Part shown: piece by piece, positions 1 through 5,596 of the stretch
How positions within the stretch are numbered: position 1 is the stretch's first letter
Layout: each line of letters begins with the position of its first letter
Origin: Bacteroidales bacterium UBA4417
Lineage (GTDB): Bacteria; Bacteroidota; Bacteroidia; Bacteroidales; UBA4417
Length of the DNA: 5,622 nucleotides
Assembly (NCBI GenBank): GCA_002389705.1
Contig: DGQJ01000141.1
Location: 2,323-7,944, forward strand
Reading direction: 5' to 3'
Notes under the pieces: generated by a model
Databases searched by the model: none
What the model saw: only the letters and a program-made list of their open reading frames with translations
Told to the model about the DNA's origin: nothing
Made by a program: the position numbers and the translations under genes

Positions 1-503
1 TTGGGATCGTCGGCCTCGGTAAGCGGTCCCTGGCGCCGGGCGAAATAGGCTGTAGCCATAAAATGGTTTCCATATTCGTTGCGCGAGGCATCAAAACCAT
101 TGCAATATTTCAGGTTGTTTTCCGAAAGATCCGTGGTGCCCAGGCCCAGTTTCAGCCATTGCGATTCAACGGCGGCCATGGCGGCAAAAGCCCAGCAAGC
201 ATTGTTGGTTTGGCCTTTTACCGGGGTGAGGAAAGGGCTGATGCGCATATCGTAAGCAGCCGGAAGACTACCTGATTTCAGTTTGTTTTTGCGGAGGTAC
301 TCATCGAAATTTAACTGTACCGGCGGGGGCATGGCGCCGTTGCCAAAAGTATCGCTGCCTGTGGATTGTGTAGGTTGGTTTTGTGCGTTGCGAATAAACC
401 GGGTGAAGTCGGGATTTACCGGCGCTTGGGTAGGTGCGTCCTGCGAAAGCACCCTGCTACAGACGGGTAAAACACAAATAATCAAAAGCAGTAATCGTTT
501 CAT
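1..503 (-). CDS. Exported C1A (papain-family) cysteine peptidase, N-terminal 167 codons, cut by the window edge
   Basis: This gene reads leftwards from ATG at 503 and runs off the window without a stop, so only residues 1-167 are visible. Residues 1-20 form a signal peptide (MKRLLLLIICVLPVCSRVLS), with likely cleavage before Gln21; Cys15 is not in a good lipobox. A polar, Gln/Pro/Asn-rich propeptide or linker covers about residues 21-78. From residue 80 the papain-family start is clear: LPAAYDMR, then TPVKGQ with the oxyanion-hole Gln98, then NNACWAFAAMAAVES with the catalytic Cys103 (codon at 195-197), then LSENNLKYCNGFD and a YGNHFMATAYFARRQGPLTEADDP stretch. In this family the residues before the nucleophile are usually GSC; here they are NAC. 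The catalytic His and Asn would lie outside the window. The SENNL..C.GF and GP..E.DDP pattern matches bacterial C1 peptidases of the kind that often carry a lectin-like or other C-terminal domain. Expected role is proteolysis in the periplasm or outside the cell; the substrate is unknown. Secretion by T9SS cannot be judged because the C terminus is missing. Confidence 0.9.
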   Translation of the reverse strand, partial: MKRLLLLIICVLPVCSRVLSQDAPTQAPVNPDFTRFIRNAQNQPTQSTGSDTFGNGAMPPPVQLNFDEYLRKNKLKSGSLPAAYDMRISPFLTPVKGQTNNACWAFAAMAAVESQWLKLGLGTTDLSENNLKYCNGFDASRNEYGNHFMATAYFARRQGPLTEADDP

Positions 504-549
504 ACTTCTGCGTCCTGTTATCAAAGGGCCGGTCGTTAAATCAACCGGA

Positions 550-557
550 CAAAAGTG
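550..557 (-). promoter_or_regulatory. Alternative candidate -7 box (CACTTTTG) for the peptidase gene
   Basis: The minus strand reads CACTTTTG, one mismatch from TAnnTTTG, about 47 bases upstream of the ATG at 503. That spacing gives a leader of roughly 40 bases, similar to the leader inferred for the small gene. No clear -33 element is visible. Confidence 0.25.
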
Positions 558-591
558 CCAGTACTTCGGGATCAGTTTCAGCTACTGTACC

Positions 592-606
592 TGATGCCCG
601 GCATCA
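592..606. repeat. Palindrome TGATGC-CCG-GCATCA upstream of the peptidase gene
   Basis: Six-base arms TGATGC and GCATCA flank a 3-base centre; read as a spaced palindrome the arms extend to TGATGCC and GGCATCA. On the plus strand it is followed by six A, so on the minus strand a T-run precedes it. It is therefore not an intrinsic terminator in either direction. It lies between the two candidate peptidase promoter boxes, so it could be an operator or a leader hairpin; this is inference. Confidence 0.5.
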
Positions 607-637
607 AAAAATACAATGTTGGCAGCACAGGCACAAA

Positions 638-645
638 CAAAAGTA
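638..645 (-). promoter_or_regulatory. Candidate Bacteroidota -7 box (TACTTTTG) for the peptidase gene
   Basis: The minus strand reads TACTTTTG, a full match to the Bacteroidota TAnnTTTG -7 consensus. I see no TTG or TTTG at the usual -33 distance, and the implied 5' leader would be about 125 bases, so this is only a candidate. The competing box at 550-557 is closer to the start codon. Confidence 0.3.
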
Positions 646-724
646 ACATTCTGGCAGCGGGTAACCATAAATAGCAACAGGTTATCAGGAAAAAAGCAGC
701 AAAAAAGATGTTTAAAATTCGGTG

Positions 725-741
725 AATTATTGTGAATAATT
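725..741. repeat. AT-rich palindrome AATTATT-gtg-AATAATT
   Basis: Perfect 7-base inverted arms flank a 3-base centre, about 220 bases upstream of the peptidase ATG and downstream of the small-gene terminator. The symmetry is exact, but the sequence is AT-only and short, so chance is plausible. It could be a regulator binding site. Confidence 0.35.
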
Positions 742-859
742 ATTGTTGAACACTGGCGAAACAGGGCTGCAACTGCATACAAGGCATATTTTATAAGTGT
801 TGAAGTGCTGCTGGTTGGTATCGGTGCCAGGCAATGGCGAGGCGATTTTAAAAGTTCAG

Positions 860-888
860 AAAATTAAAAGGCAGCATATTCTGCTGCC
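860..888 (-). terminator. Intrinsic terminator of the small sorted-protein gene
   Basis: Read on the minus strand, GGCAGCA (888-882) pairs perfectly with TGCTGCC (876-870) across a 5-base loop GAATA. The stem is followed at once by TTTTAATTTT (869-860). It begins 33 bases after the TAA at 922. The plus strand has A-rich sequence before the stem and none of the needed T-run after it, so the terminator is directional. It separates the small gene from the peptidase gene and argues against cotranscription. Confidence 0.85.
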
Positions 889-921
889 CGAGCCTGGTTG
901 TTGTTTGTAAAAAATGTTTAC

Positions 922-1173
922 TTATGCCTCTGTTTCCCCGACTGCTTTACGGGCGTCGTATATTTTTTTGCCGCCGTATAACCCTGCCATGGCTACCAGA
1001 AAAAACAAGCCGTCGCCTACCGGCGCTCCTTCTCCTCCACCCGGAGGTGCATTGCCTTGCGAGCCATGATTTGTTGAAGGCGGTGGTGGTGGCTGCGAAA
1101 AACTTACGTTTTGAAGCGCAAATACAAGAGCAAGAAGCAGTAAAGAACGGAATATTATAAAATGCTTTTTCAT
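922..1173 (-). CDS. Small exported proline-rich protein with a PID-CTERM-like C-terminal sorting tail (83 aa)
   Basis: The gene runs from ATG at 1173 to TAA at 922. Residues 1-26 are a signal peptide: MKKHFIIFR followed by a Leu/Ala-rich core and VSFS, with likely cleavage before Gln27. The short mature part starts with five prolines (28-32) and a Ser/Asn/Gly/Pro/Gln segment, then GGGEGAPVGDG at 45-55. Residues 56-68 are a hydrophobic stretch (LFFLVAMAGLYGG), followed by a basic cluster KKIYDARK (69-76) and an acidic end. The order of short motif, transmembrane segment and basic tail is that of exosortase-type sorting signals. APVGDGLFFLVAMAGLYGGKK resembles the short tails known in Bacteroidota as PID-CTERM (PIDGG then hydrophobic then basic), with GD in place of DG. 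Function is unknown; a membrane-held or sorted surface peptide is likely. No exosortase-like gene is in the window. The ATG lacks a Shine-Dalgarno sequence and is preceded by an A/T-rich leader, normal for this phylum. A promoter box and a terminator flank the gene, supporting a monocistronic unit. Confidence 0.85.
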   Translation of the reverse strand: MKKHFIIFRSLLLLALVFALQNVSFSQPPPPPSTNHGSQGNAPPGGGEGAPVGDGLFFLVAMAGLYGGKKIYDARKAVGETEA

Positions 1174-1216
1174 TGAATAGTAGGGTTTTTATTTTACAAA
1201 AAACGTGGCAGGAAGG

Positions 1217-1224
1217 CAAAGATA
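1217..1224 (-). promoter_or_regulatory. Bacteroidota -7 box (TATCTTTG) of the small sorted-protein gene, with upstream A-tracts
   Basis: The minus strand reads TATCTTTG, a full match to TAnnTTTG, 43 bases before the ATG at 1173, implying a leader of about 36 bases. No good TTG/TTTG -33 element is seen. Instead the upstream minus strand carries an A9 tract (1236-1228), an A4 tract (1252-1249) and an A8 tract (1265-1258), which could act like an UP element or intrinsic bend. Box assignment is by consensus match and position only. Confidence 0.55.
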
Positions 1225-1476
1225 TGGTTTTTTTTTAATTATCTGATCTTTTAACGATTTTTTTTGTTAGCGATGCGGAAGCCTTATTGTTGTTGACTCC
1301 GGTTTATTTCAGCTTTTGCGGATCATTTGATTATCAGGCTAAAAATACATTAAATCAACGGTAATAATGCAAAAAGGCTGCTGAAAATTGGAGTCTGATT
1401 AAAATTGTTGTATTGAACTTAAAGATGGGAGAAGGGGAGAAACAGCGAGGGACGATAGCCAACATATGAACTAAAA

Positions 1477-1494
1477 CCTGAACTTCAATTCAGG
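1477..1494. repeat. Inverted repeat CCTGAA-cttcaa-TTCAGG
   Basis: Perfect 6-base arms flank a 6-base loop. There is no T-run directly after either side, so it is not an intrinsic terminator. It is the first of the inverted repeats in the 1477-1805 cluster. Confidence 0.45.
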
Positions 1495-1501
1495 ATACTT
1501 C

Positions 1502-1527
1502 CCTGCCTGCTAAAGCTGTCAGGCAGG
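1502..1527. repeat. GC-rich inverted repeat CCTGCCTG / CAGGCAGG
   Basis: Perfect 8-base arms at 1502-1509 and 1520-1527 flank a 10-base loop. The arms are GC-rich inside AT-rich intergenic DNA and lack a following T-run, which fits a REP-like dispersed palindrome better than a terminator. CCTGCCTG-type palindromes are, to my recollection, frequent in intergenic DNA of Bacteroidota; a copy count in the host genome would settle this. Confidence 0.6.
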
Positions 1528-1628
1528 CGTCTTCCTGCTTATACGCAACTAATTGATTTATTTGATAATTTAAGAAACTGTCTGAATTTCAAAATCAAAT
1601 AGTTTTAGTGGATTTCAGTTTGTTGATC

Positions 1629-1654
1629 TGTCAGGCTGAACGCAGTCGAAGCCC
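1629..1654 (+). repeat. Dispersed intergenic repeat, TGTCAGGCTGAACGCAGTCG-type
   Basis: The unit reads TGTCAGGCTGAACGCAGTCG and continues AAGCCC. GGCT at 1634-1637 pairs with AGCC at 1650-1653, with further partial pairing inside, giving an imperfect hairpin. The pattern GTCAGGCTGAGCGNAGTCGAAGCC is a recurring intergenic sequence in many Bacteroidota genomes, and this copy differs from it only slightly. No gene overlaps it. Confidence 0.65.
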
Positions 1655-1722
1655 AACTAAATCAACTAATATTACTTATTTTTGAGTTAAACAAGTGCAT
1701 TTCCCTGCCCGAGACATGTGGA

Positions 1723-1741
1723 GACTTCGCTCAATATGAAA
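1723..1741 (-). repeat. Diverged inverted copy of the dispersed repeat
   Basis: On the minus strand this reads TTTCATATTGAGCGAAGTC, which aligns without gaps to TGTCAGGCTGAACGCAGTC at 1629-1647 at 13 of 19 positions. It keeps the GAGCGAAGTC core typical of the repeat family. The two copies face each other about 75 bases apart. Confidence 0.45.
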
Positions 1742-1789
1742 GTAATTCGGGTAATCAGTGCCTTAAAGCAATTTTTATTAAATTTAGAC

Positions 1790-1805
1790 AGACTCCCAAA
1801 AGTCT
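1790..1805. repeat. Short inverted repeat AGACT-cccaaa-AGTCT
   Basis: Five-base arms flank a 6-base loop. On the minus strand the sequence after it is GTCTAAATTTAAT, which is only moderately T-rich and begins 4 bases late. It is the only remotely terminator-like structure downstream of the large gene besides the AAAGAA pairing, at about 110 bases past its stop. I regard it as weak. Confidence 0.25.
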
Positions 1806-1912
1806 CGTTTTGAATTGGATCTTACCGTCGGATCAGTTTATTTGAACCCCTTTCCCGGATGAAATAGAACCCACCAAAGAATGCCCGTCTTCTTTAAAAA
1901 AAAATATGGCTG

Positions 1913-2143
1913 TTACCTGGCAAGTACAATTTTTTGACTTTCCCTGAAAGAATTGTTACTGAGGCTCACAATGTAAATGCCATCGGGCAACGTCGAAACA
2001 TCCATAGCGGTGTGGCTGTTACCGTGGGTATGGCTGTGCATCAGGGGCTGCCCGACAATGTTACTGATGGTAATATCAGCCAGCGTTCCGGCCTGGGTTA
2101 TTACGGTAATGCTCCCGCTTTGCCTGGTAACTGCAAATGTGTT
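1913..2143 (-). other. T9SS type A C-terminal sorting domain of the large surface protein
   Basis: Residues ~1152-1227 read as three to four beta-strands: TFAVTRQSGSITVIT, LADITISNIVGQPL, AMDVSTLPDGIYIVSL and SQKIVLAR. The I-x-N-x-x-G-Q, LP-x-G-x-Y and K-x-V/L ending are the conserved points of this domain, which in known systems directs export across the outer membrane and is removed on surface attachment. Two departures are visible: the PNP motif usual at its start is absent (NTFAV instead), and HSHTHGNSH (1187-1195) sits in the loop between the second and third strands. Confidence 0.85.
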
Positions 2144-5100
2144 TTTAACCCTGGCTTCAGGCAGCGCAGTAACATCCAGGAAATGTAATACAAACCTTTC
2201 GGGTTCATCATTTTCAGAAACGGTAAAAGTATATGCCGGGTTGTTGTTCAGTTCCTGTAACAGGCCGGTTTTCTTATCTTCCAGCGTAATTCCGGTGGCA
2301 TGGGTAAAGCTTTGTAAGCCTTCGGCATTCAGGGTATACGTGCCCGGAACAGTAGTTAGCAAACCTACCGGTACACTGCCCGACAGTTCCGACATCGGCA
2401 GCGAGTTCACAGCCATGCGCAGATCGCCGGCTTTCGAATAAAGGTTAGGTGCTGCAGATCCGCCCAGCAGCTTATAGGCATCCCATTGTTCGTTAAAATC
2501 GGTGGTAGCGCCATCCATAAAACGAATACTGGTTTGGTCGGAATAGATGTTGCCATTCACGCTGAGGGTCAATACGTTTTCGGTTGCCTGCGTGTTTTTA
2601 TAATACGATTGCGCGCTGTGAACGCGGTCCTGGTTTTCGAGCCTGAACGAAGGTGATGCCGCGTTTGCCTTCAGCATAAATCCCTGCATGGCAGGTATAA
2701 TACCGCCGGTAAGCGAACCAATGCCGCCCACGTACGATTTGTAGGTCTGCGTTGCATTATCGTATACGTACACGGCAGAACCGACGTTGGTAAACTGCGA
2801 AGCCGTTACATTATCCCAGTCGATGGCCGAAGGATAAGGATTGCCCAGCAGGTTCCAGCCGGCTGAACTGCCTAATGAGCTGGTGTAGGTAATGGCCGGT
2901 AAACCTGCGCCAGTACTCAGGTTGCCGGTGTTGAGCGTTCCGGTAAAGGATTTGGTAACATCGGCATTATAGGCCACCAGATATCCGCGACCAGGTGTTA
3001 AGGTAGTTTCGAATGCCGGATTAATTACGTTGCCAGGGTTACGGAAACTGATCCAGGTATAACTTGGTTCGTCGAGTTTATAAAAGTCGTCGGTAAAATT
3101 TCCCGGCGGATTGCTGAAAGTAGGCGAAATGGCCTGACCGCTCACCGGCGATGAGAGGAAATGGTACATGCCATCGGAAACAACGTTGTATTTGGTGAGG
3201 TAACGCTCAACCCGGGCAGTACCCGAACCGCTTATGCCGTTGTCGAGCAATGAGCCGGTGCCTGTAGCATCGCTTTTTATCACAATGCCTTGGGTGGCGT
3301 TGTTGGTAAGCAGGCCGGTAACGCTGAATGCTTTCGCGGCATCAATCGTCAGCACAGCCCCGCTGTTGATCAGCAGGTTATGGCAAACTGCCGGCGATGC
3401 CGGTGACGAGGTAATGTGTACCGTTGTTCCCGTCGGGATAACCACATCCGTTGATGCCGTGGGTACCCCGCCACACCAGTTGGTTGCTGTTTCCCAGTTG
3501 CCGGTAGTACCGCCAATCCATTGTGTAGTAATCACCTGGTTAATTGCAGTGCTCGTGCTTCCTGCAAAGTTGGCAGTAGCATTATATTCGGCGGTAATGG
3601 AATGTGTTCCGCTGGTTAACGATGAGATCACGATGCTTCCCTGTCCGCCGGCATTTAATGCTGCCGAAGTGCCAAGAGTTGTGGCACCTTCTTTAAAAGT
3701 CACGGTTCCTTCGGAGGCTACTGCAGCGCCTCCGCTGCTTACTGTGGCGGTGAGGGTTATTGGAGAGCCCGGGCAGGTTGTGCCGGCTGACGAAGTAAGT
3801 ATGGTTGATGTAGCCGTTGGTTTTGTATTGCCTATAGCAAAATCGCCGAAGGTACTTGCCAGGGGCACGGTTGCCTGTAGGGTAGTAGCTGTCCGGGTGC
3901 CAACGGTGGGTAATGTCCATGCAGAGGCTGCATACCTGCCGGCTGAAAAAGCTGCAGTGTTTGCGCCTGCATCTACATCAGCCGGAATAAAAGTAAAAGT
4001 CGCCCTATAGCCGGCAGCATTAGTAACAATTCCGCTGTTTGTTAAGGTCCAGTAACGGTTCAGGCTCCTGGCCGGGTTCAGTGTAGAAGTAGCTATGGAA
4101 GGATGATCGCCGGCGGTGGCTTTCACAATTAAATTTCCGGCAGTTGTAACCCTTGTAATTACAATGGTTACAGGGGAGTACCCACTGGCAGTACCTGTTT
4201 CGAAAGTGCGGGTAACCGAATTGCCGGTTGTAAAATTCTTTTGCAGGTTACCGGATACATAACCCGATGTACGTGCAACACTGCCGGTTGAAGTAAGGAT
4301 CAGCGTATTGGCGTTGGTTATCAGTATCCCGGAAGTGAGCGTTAAAGTTGCTGCAACTGAAGTATTTGTTGAATTGTTCAGAGAGAGTCCGTTGCTGTTG
4401 TTTAATGTCAGGTTGTAAAAGGTTATGGCGCTGGCTCCAAGGATGGACTGTGCTGTTGAGCCATTAAAAACAATCCTTCCTGTATTGCGGTTAAAAGTTC
4501 CGCTGTTGGTCAGGTTGCCTGCCAGGTTTATGGTTCCCCCGTTGTTATTGAAGGTTCCGCTATTGCTCAGATTACCTGCAACCGTATGTGTATAATTACC
4601 GGAAGAAAATGTGGTTCCGCTGCCAATGATGACTGATCCCCCAAGAGATATGCCTGTAGTTGCTGTGCTGGAAACAGTACCGCTCAAAATTAAGTCTCCG
4701 GAAATACTGTTTGTACGTGTGGGTAAATTCTTTGTGCCCGAACCTGATAAGGTCAGGTTACTATATTTAACAGCTTTTATGGTTTGGCTACCCGCCCTGT
4801 TGTACACCACGGTATTGACAGTTGTATTGGCAATAAGCGATGAAATTGCCGCAGTTGTTGAGCCGATATTAATAACTGCTGATGCTCCGTTAGTTAACGA
4901 GCCGATCCCCTGCAATGCTGTTGAAACTGTCAGCGTTCCGGTGTTAGTTACAGATCCGTTTATTGTAATTCTGGGAATGATGAGCCCGTTTGAGCCTCCG
5001 AAGGTTTTTGCACTGCCGGTAAAGGTATAAGTGCCTGTTGTTCCGGAGGTGGTAAAAGTACCGTTGTTCAGAAGGCTTCCGCCAAAAGTAATGCTTTCGT

Positions 5101-5596
5101 TTGCGGTATTGGCCCATATTCCGCCGGCATTTACCAGCACATCGCCTGTAAAAGACTTGTTTCCGCTGGTGCTTGTAAAATTGATGGTACCTGAAATTGT
5201 AGTCGATCCCAGTATACTCAGATTAAAACCTCCGACATTGAAAACAGAGTATGCCGCGATGCTCAGGTTTACACAGGAACCAGTGGTATTTAGCGTTACA
5301 GTTCGCGATCCTTCAATAAAGACATTGTCGGCATTGCCGGGCACACTGGCTCCTGAGGGACCGCCTGAGGTGGCCGACCATATTGAGGTCGAATTCCAGT
5401 TGCCGCTTGCTACACAATAACGATTTGCTGCCCATGCATATTGGCCTGAAATAAAAAGTGAAATCATCAATAAGGCTACTACAAATAGCCTGATCTGCCT
5501 ATGGTTAGCTATAATTTTCTGATTACCGCAATTACTGTTTACGCCGTTCGTGTTATTCAGGCAAAATACAAGCGTCGGATAGAATTTATCTTTCAC
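1913..5596 (-). CDS. Large T9SS-exported surface protein with beta-solenoid-like repeats, Ig-like domain and C-terminal sorting domain
   Basis: About 1227 residues, ending in TAA at 1913. The assigned start is GTG at 5596, but the frame has no stop between it and the window edge, so the gene may begin further right. The signal peptide is late: a hydrophobic core at about 37-50 follows HRQIR, with likely cleavage at AWA|A (residues 54-57). Residues 58-120 form a first N-W/GNADNVFI/SCVNLSI module. About 120-450 is Ser/Thr/Gly/Asn-rich with repeated NSGTF and G-x-I turns, probably a beta-solenoid. About 450-590 includes SLNRYWTLTNSG and FGDFAIGN. About 592-690 is a bacterial Ig-like domain (SPITLTATVS, GTVTFKEGATTLG, SGTHSITAEY). 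A second W-N-W-C module follows at 692-760. Residues 796-1000 carry RVERYLT, GWNLLGNPYPSAIDWD (913-928) and PAMQGFMLKA, known from T9SS substrates. The last ~76 residues (ITISNIVGQ, LPDGIYIVSL, KIVLAR) are a type A sorting domain lacking the usual PNP start. Probable adhesin or structural surface protein; no catalytic motif was seen. Confidence 0.9.
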   Translation of the reverse strand: MKDKFYPTLVFCLNNTNGVNSNCGNQKIIANHRQIRLFVVALLMISLFISGQYAWAANRYCVASGNWNSTSIWSATSGGPSGASVPGNADNVFIEGSRTVTLNTTGSCVNLSIAAYSVFNVGGFNLSILGSTTISGTINFTSTSGNKSFTGDVLVNAGGIWANTANESITFGGSLLNNGTFTTSGTTGTYTFTGSAKTFGGSNGLIIPRITINGSVTNTGTLTVSTALQGIGSLTNGASAVINIGSTTAAISSLIANTTVNTVVYNRAGSQTIKAVKYSNLTLSGSGTKNLPTRTNSISGDLILSGTVSSTATTGISLGGSVIIGSGTTFSSGNYTHTVAGNLSNSGTFNNNGGTINLAGNLTNSGTFNRNTGRIVFNGSTAQSILGASAITFYNLTLNNSNGLSLNNSTNTSVAATLTLTSGILITNANTLILTSTGSVARTSGYVSGNLQKNFTTGNSVTRTFETGTASGYSPVTIVITRVTTAGNLIVKATAGDHPSIATSTLNPARSLNRYWTLTNSGIVTNAAGYRATFTFIPADVDAGANTAAFSAGRYAASAWTLPTVGTRTATTLQATVPLASTFGDFAIGNTKPTATSTILTSSAGTTCPGSPITLTATVSSGGAAVASEGTVTFKEGATTLGTSAALNAGGQGSIVISSLTSGTHSITAEYNATANFAGSTSTAINQVITTQWIGGTTGNWETATNWCGGVPTASTDVVIPTGTTVHITSSPASPAVCHNLLINSGAVLTIDAAKAFSVTGLLTNNATQGIVIKSDATGTGSLLDNGISGSGTARVERYLTKYNVVSDGMYHFLSSPVSGQAISPTFSNPPGNFTDDFYKLDEPSYTWISFRNPGNVINPAFETTLTPGRGYLVAYNADVTKSFTGTLNTGNLSTGAGLPAITYTSSLGSSAGWNLLGNPYPSAIDWDNVTASQFTNVGSAVYVYDNATQTYKSYVGGIGSLTGGIIPAMQGFMLKANAASPSFRLENQDRVHSAQSYYKNTQATENVLTLSVNGNIYSDQTSIRFMDGATTDFNEQWDAYKLLGGSAAPNLYSKAGDLRMAVNSLPMSELSGSVPVGLLTTVPGTYTLNAEGLQSFTHATGITLEDKKTGLLQELNNNPAYTFTVSENDEPERFVLHFLDVTALPEARVKNTFAVTRQSGSITVITQAGTLADITISNIVGQPLMHSHTHGNSHTAMDVSTLPDGIYIVSLSNNSFRESQKIVLAR
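4460..4573 (-). repeat. Tandem 19-residue (57-bp) repeat inside the large surface protein
   Basis: Residues 342-360 and 361-379 are two adjacent units with pattern N-L-[ST]-N-S-G-T-F-N-x-N-x-G-x-I-x-x-x-G. Both codon series start AAT/AAC-CTG and share AAC/AAT-AGC-GGA-AC. A looser relative lies at about 172-190 (GGSLLNNGTFTTSGTTG). The unit size and the Asn/Gly turns fit coils of a right-handed beta-solenoid. Confidence 0.7.

Larger units (their letters stand above)
504..858. other. Intergenic region between the peptidase gene and the small-gene terminator
   Basis: I see no convincing gene here. A 66-codon minus-strand frame at 582-782 is Cys/Phe-rich and low in charge, matches nothing I recognise, and ends where the peptidase leader begins. 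The stretch holds two candidate minus-strand promoter boxes (638-645 and 550-557), a GC-centred palindrome (592-606), an AT-rich palindrome (725-741), and a weak inverted repeat of CCGGT (529-533) with ACCGG (544-548). The most likely role is promoter and leader for the peptidase gene. Confidence 0.55.
1578..1791. repeat. Possible decayed non-coding element bounded by imperfect inverted repeats
   Basis: CTGTCTGAATTT at 1578-1589 recurs inverted as AAATTTAGACAG at 1780-1791, matching at 11 of 12 positions. Between them lie both halves of the dispersed TCGAAG-type repeat. The segment is 214 bp and has no coding capacity. It could be a MITE-like element or the remnant of one. No target-site duplication was identified, and chance cannot be excluded for a 12-base match in AT-rich DNA. 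Confidence 0.3.
1174..1912. other. 739-base gene-free region with a cluster of inverted repeats
   Basis: Neither strand holds a frame that looks coding. The part next to 1173 is the leader and promoter of the small gene. The stretch 1266-1470 shows nothing I can name. From 1477 to 1805 several inverted repeats follow one another (listed separately), including a dispersed Bacteroidota repeat. The stretch 1806-1912, downstream of the large surface-protein gene, has only a weak AAAGAA/TTCTTT pairing (about 1877-1896), so no convincing terminator for that gene is seen. Confidence 0.7.

Noticed and set aside
63..594. Plus-strand frames of 70 and 103 codons
   Set aside because: They are shadows of the minus-strand peptidase gene, whose papain-family motifs and signal peptide are unmistakable.
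582..782. 66-codon minus-strand frame upstream of the peptidase gene
   Set aside because: Low charge, Cys/Phe-rich, no start context, no known motif, and it spans several palindromes and promoter-like boxes. Best read as non-coding leader DNA.
924..1219. Alternative frames overlapping the small sorted-protein gene on both strands
   Set aside because: Only the 922-1173 frame has a signal peptide, a sorting-like tail and correctly placed promoter and terminator.
1477..1805. CRISPR-like or tandem repeat array
   Set aside because: The repeats differ from each other in sequence, are inverted rather than direct, and have no regular spacing.
1877..1896. Possible terminator of the large gene (AAAGAA/TTCTTT with nearby A/T run)
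   Set aside because: The stem is six A/T-rich pairs, and on the minus strand the T-run comes before the stem rather than after it.
1934..2441. Overlapping plus-strand frames of 84 and 154 codons
   Set aside because: Antisense to the C-terminal region and sorting domain of the surface protein, which has clear family features; the antisense products have none.
3234..4010. 258-codon plus-strand open frame opposite the large surface-protein gene
   Set aside because: It lies wholly antisense to a well-supported coding region. Its Val/Ala/Pro-rich composition is what the reverse complement of Thr/Ser/Asn/Gly codons gives, and it has no recognisable domain.
4611..5420. Two abutting plus-strand frames (4611-5030 and 5031-5420), apparently a pair of genes
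   Set aside because: Both are antisense to the same surface protein, and their Val/Pro/Leu-rich composition again mirrors its codon bias. The adjacency is a frame artefact.
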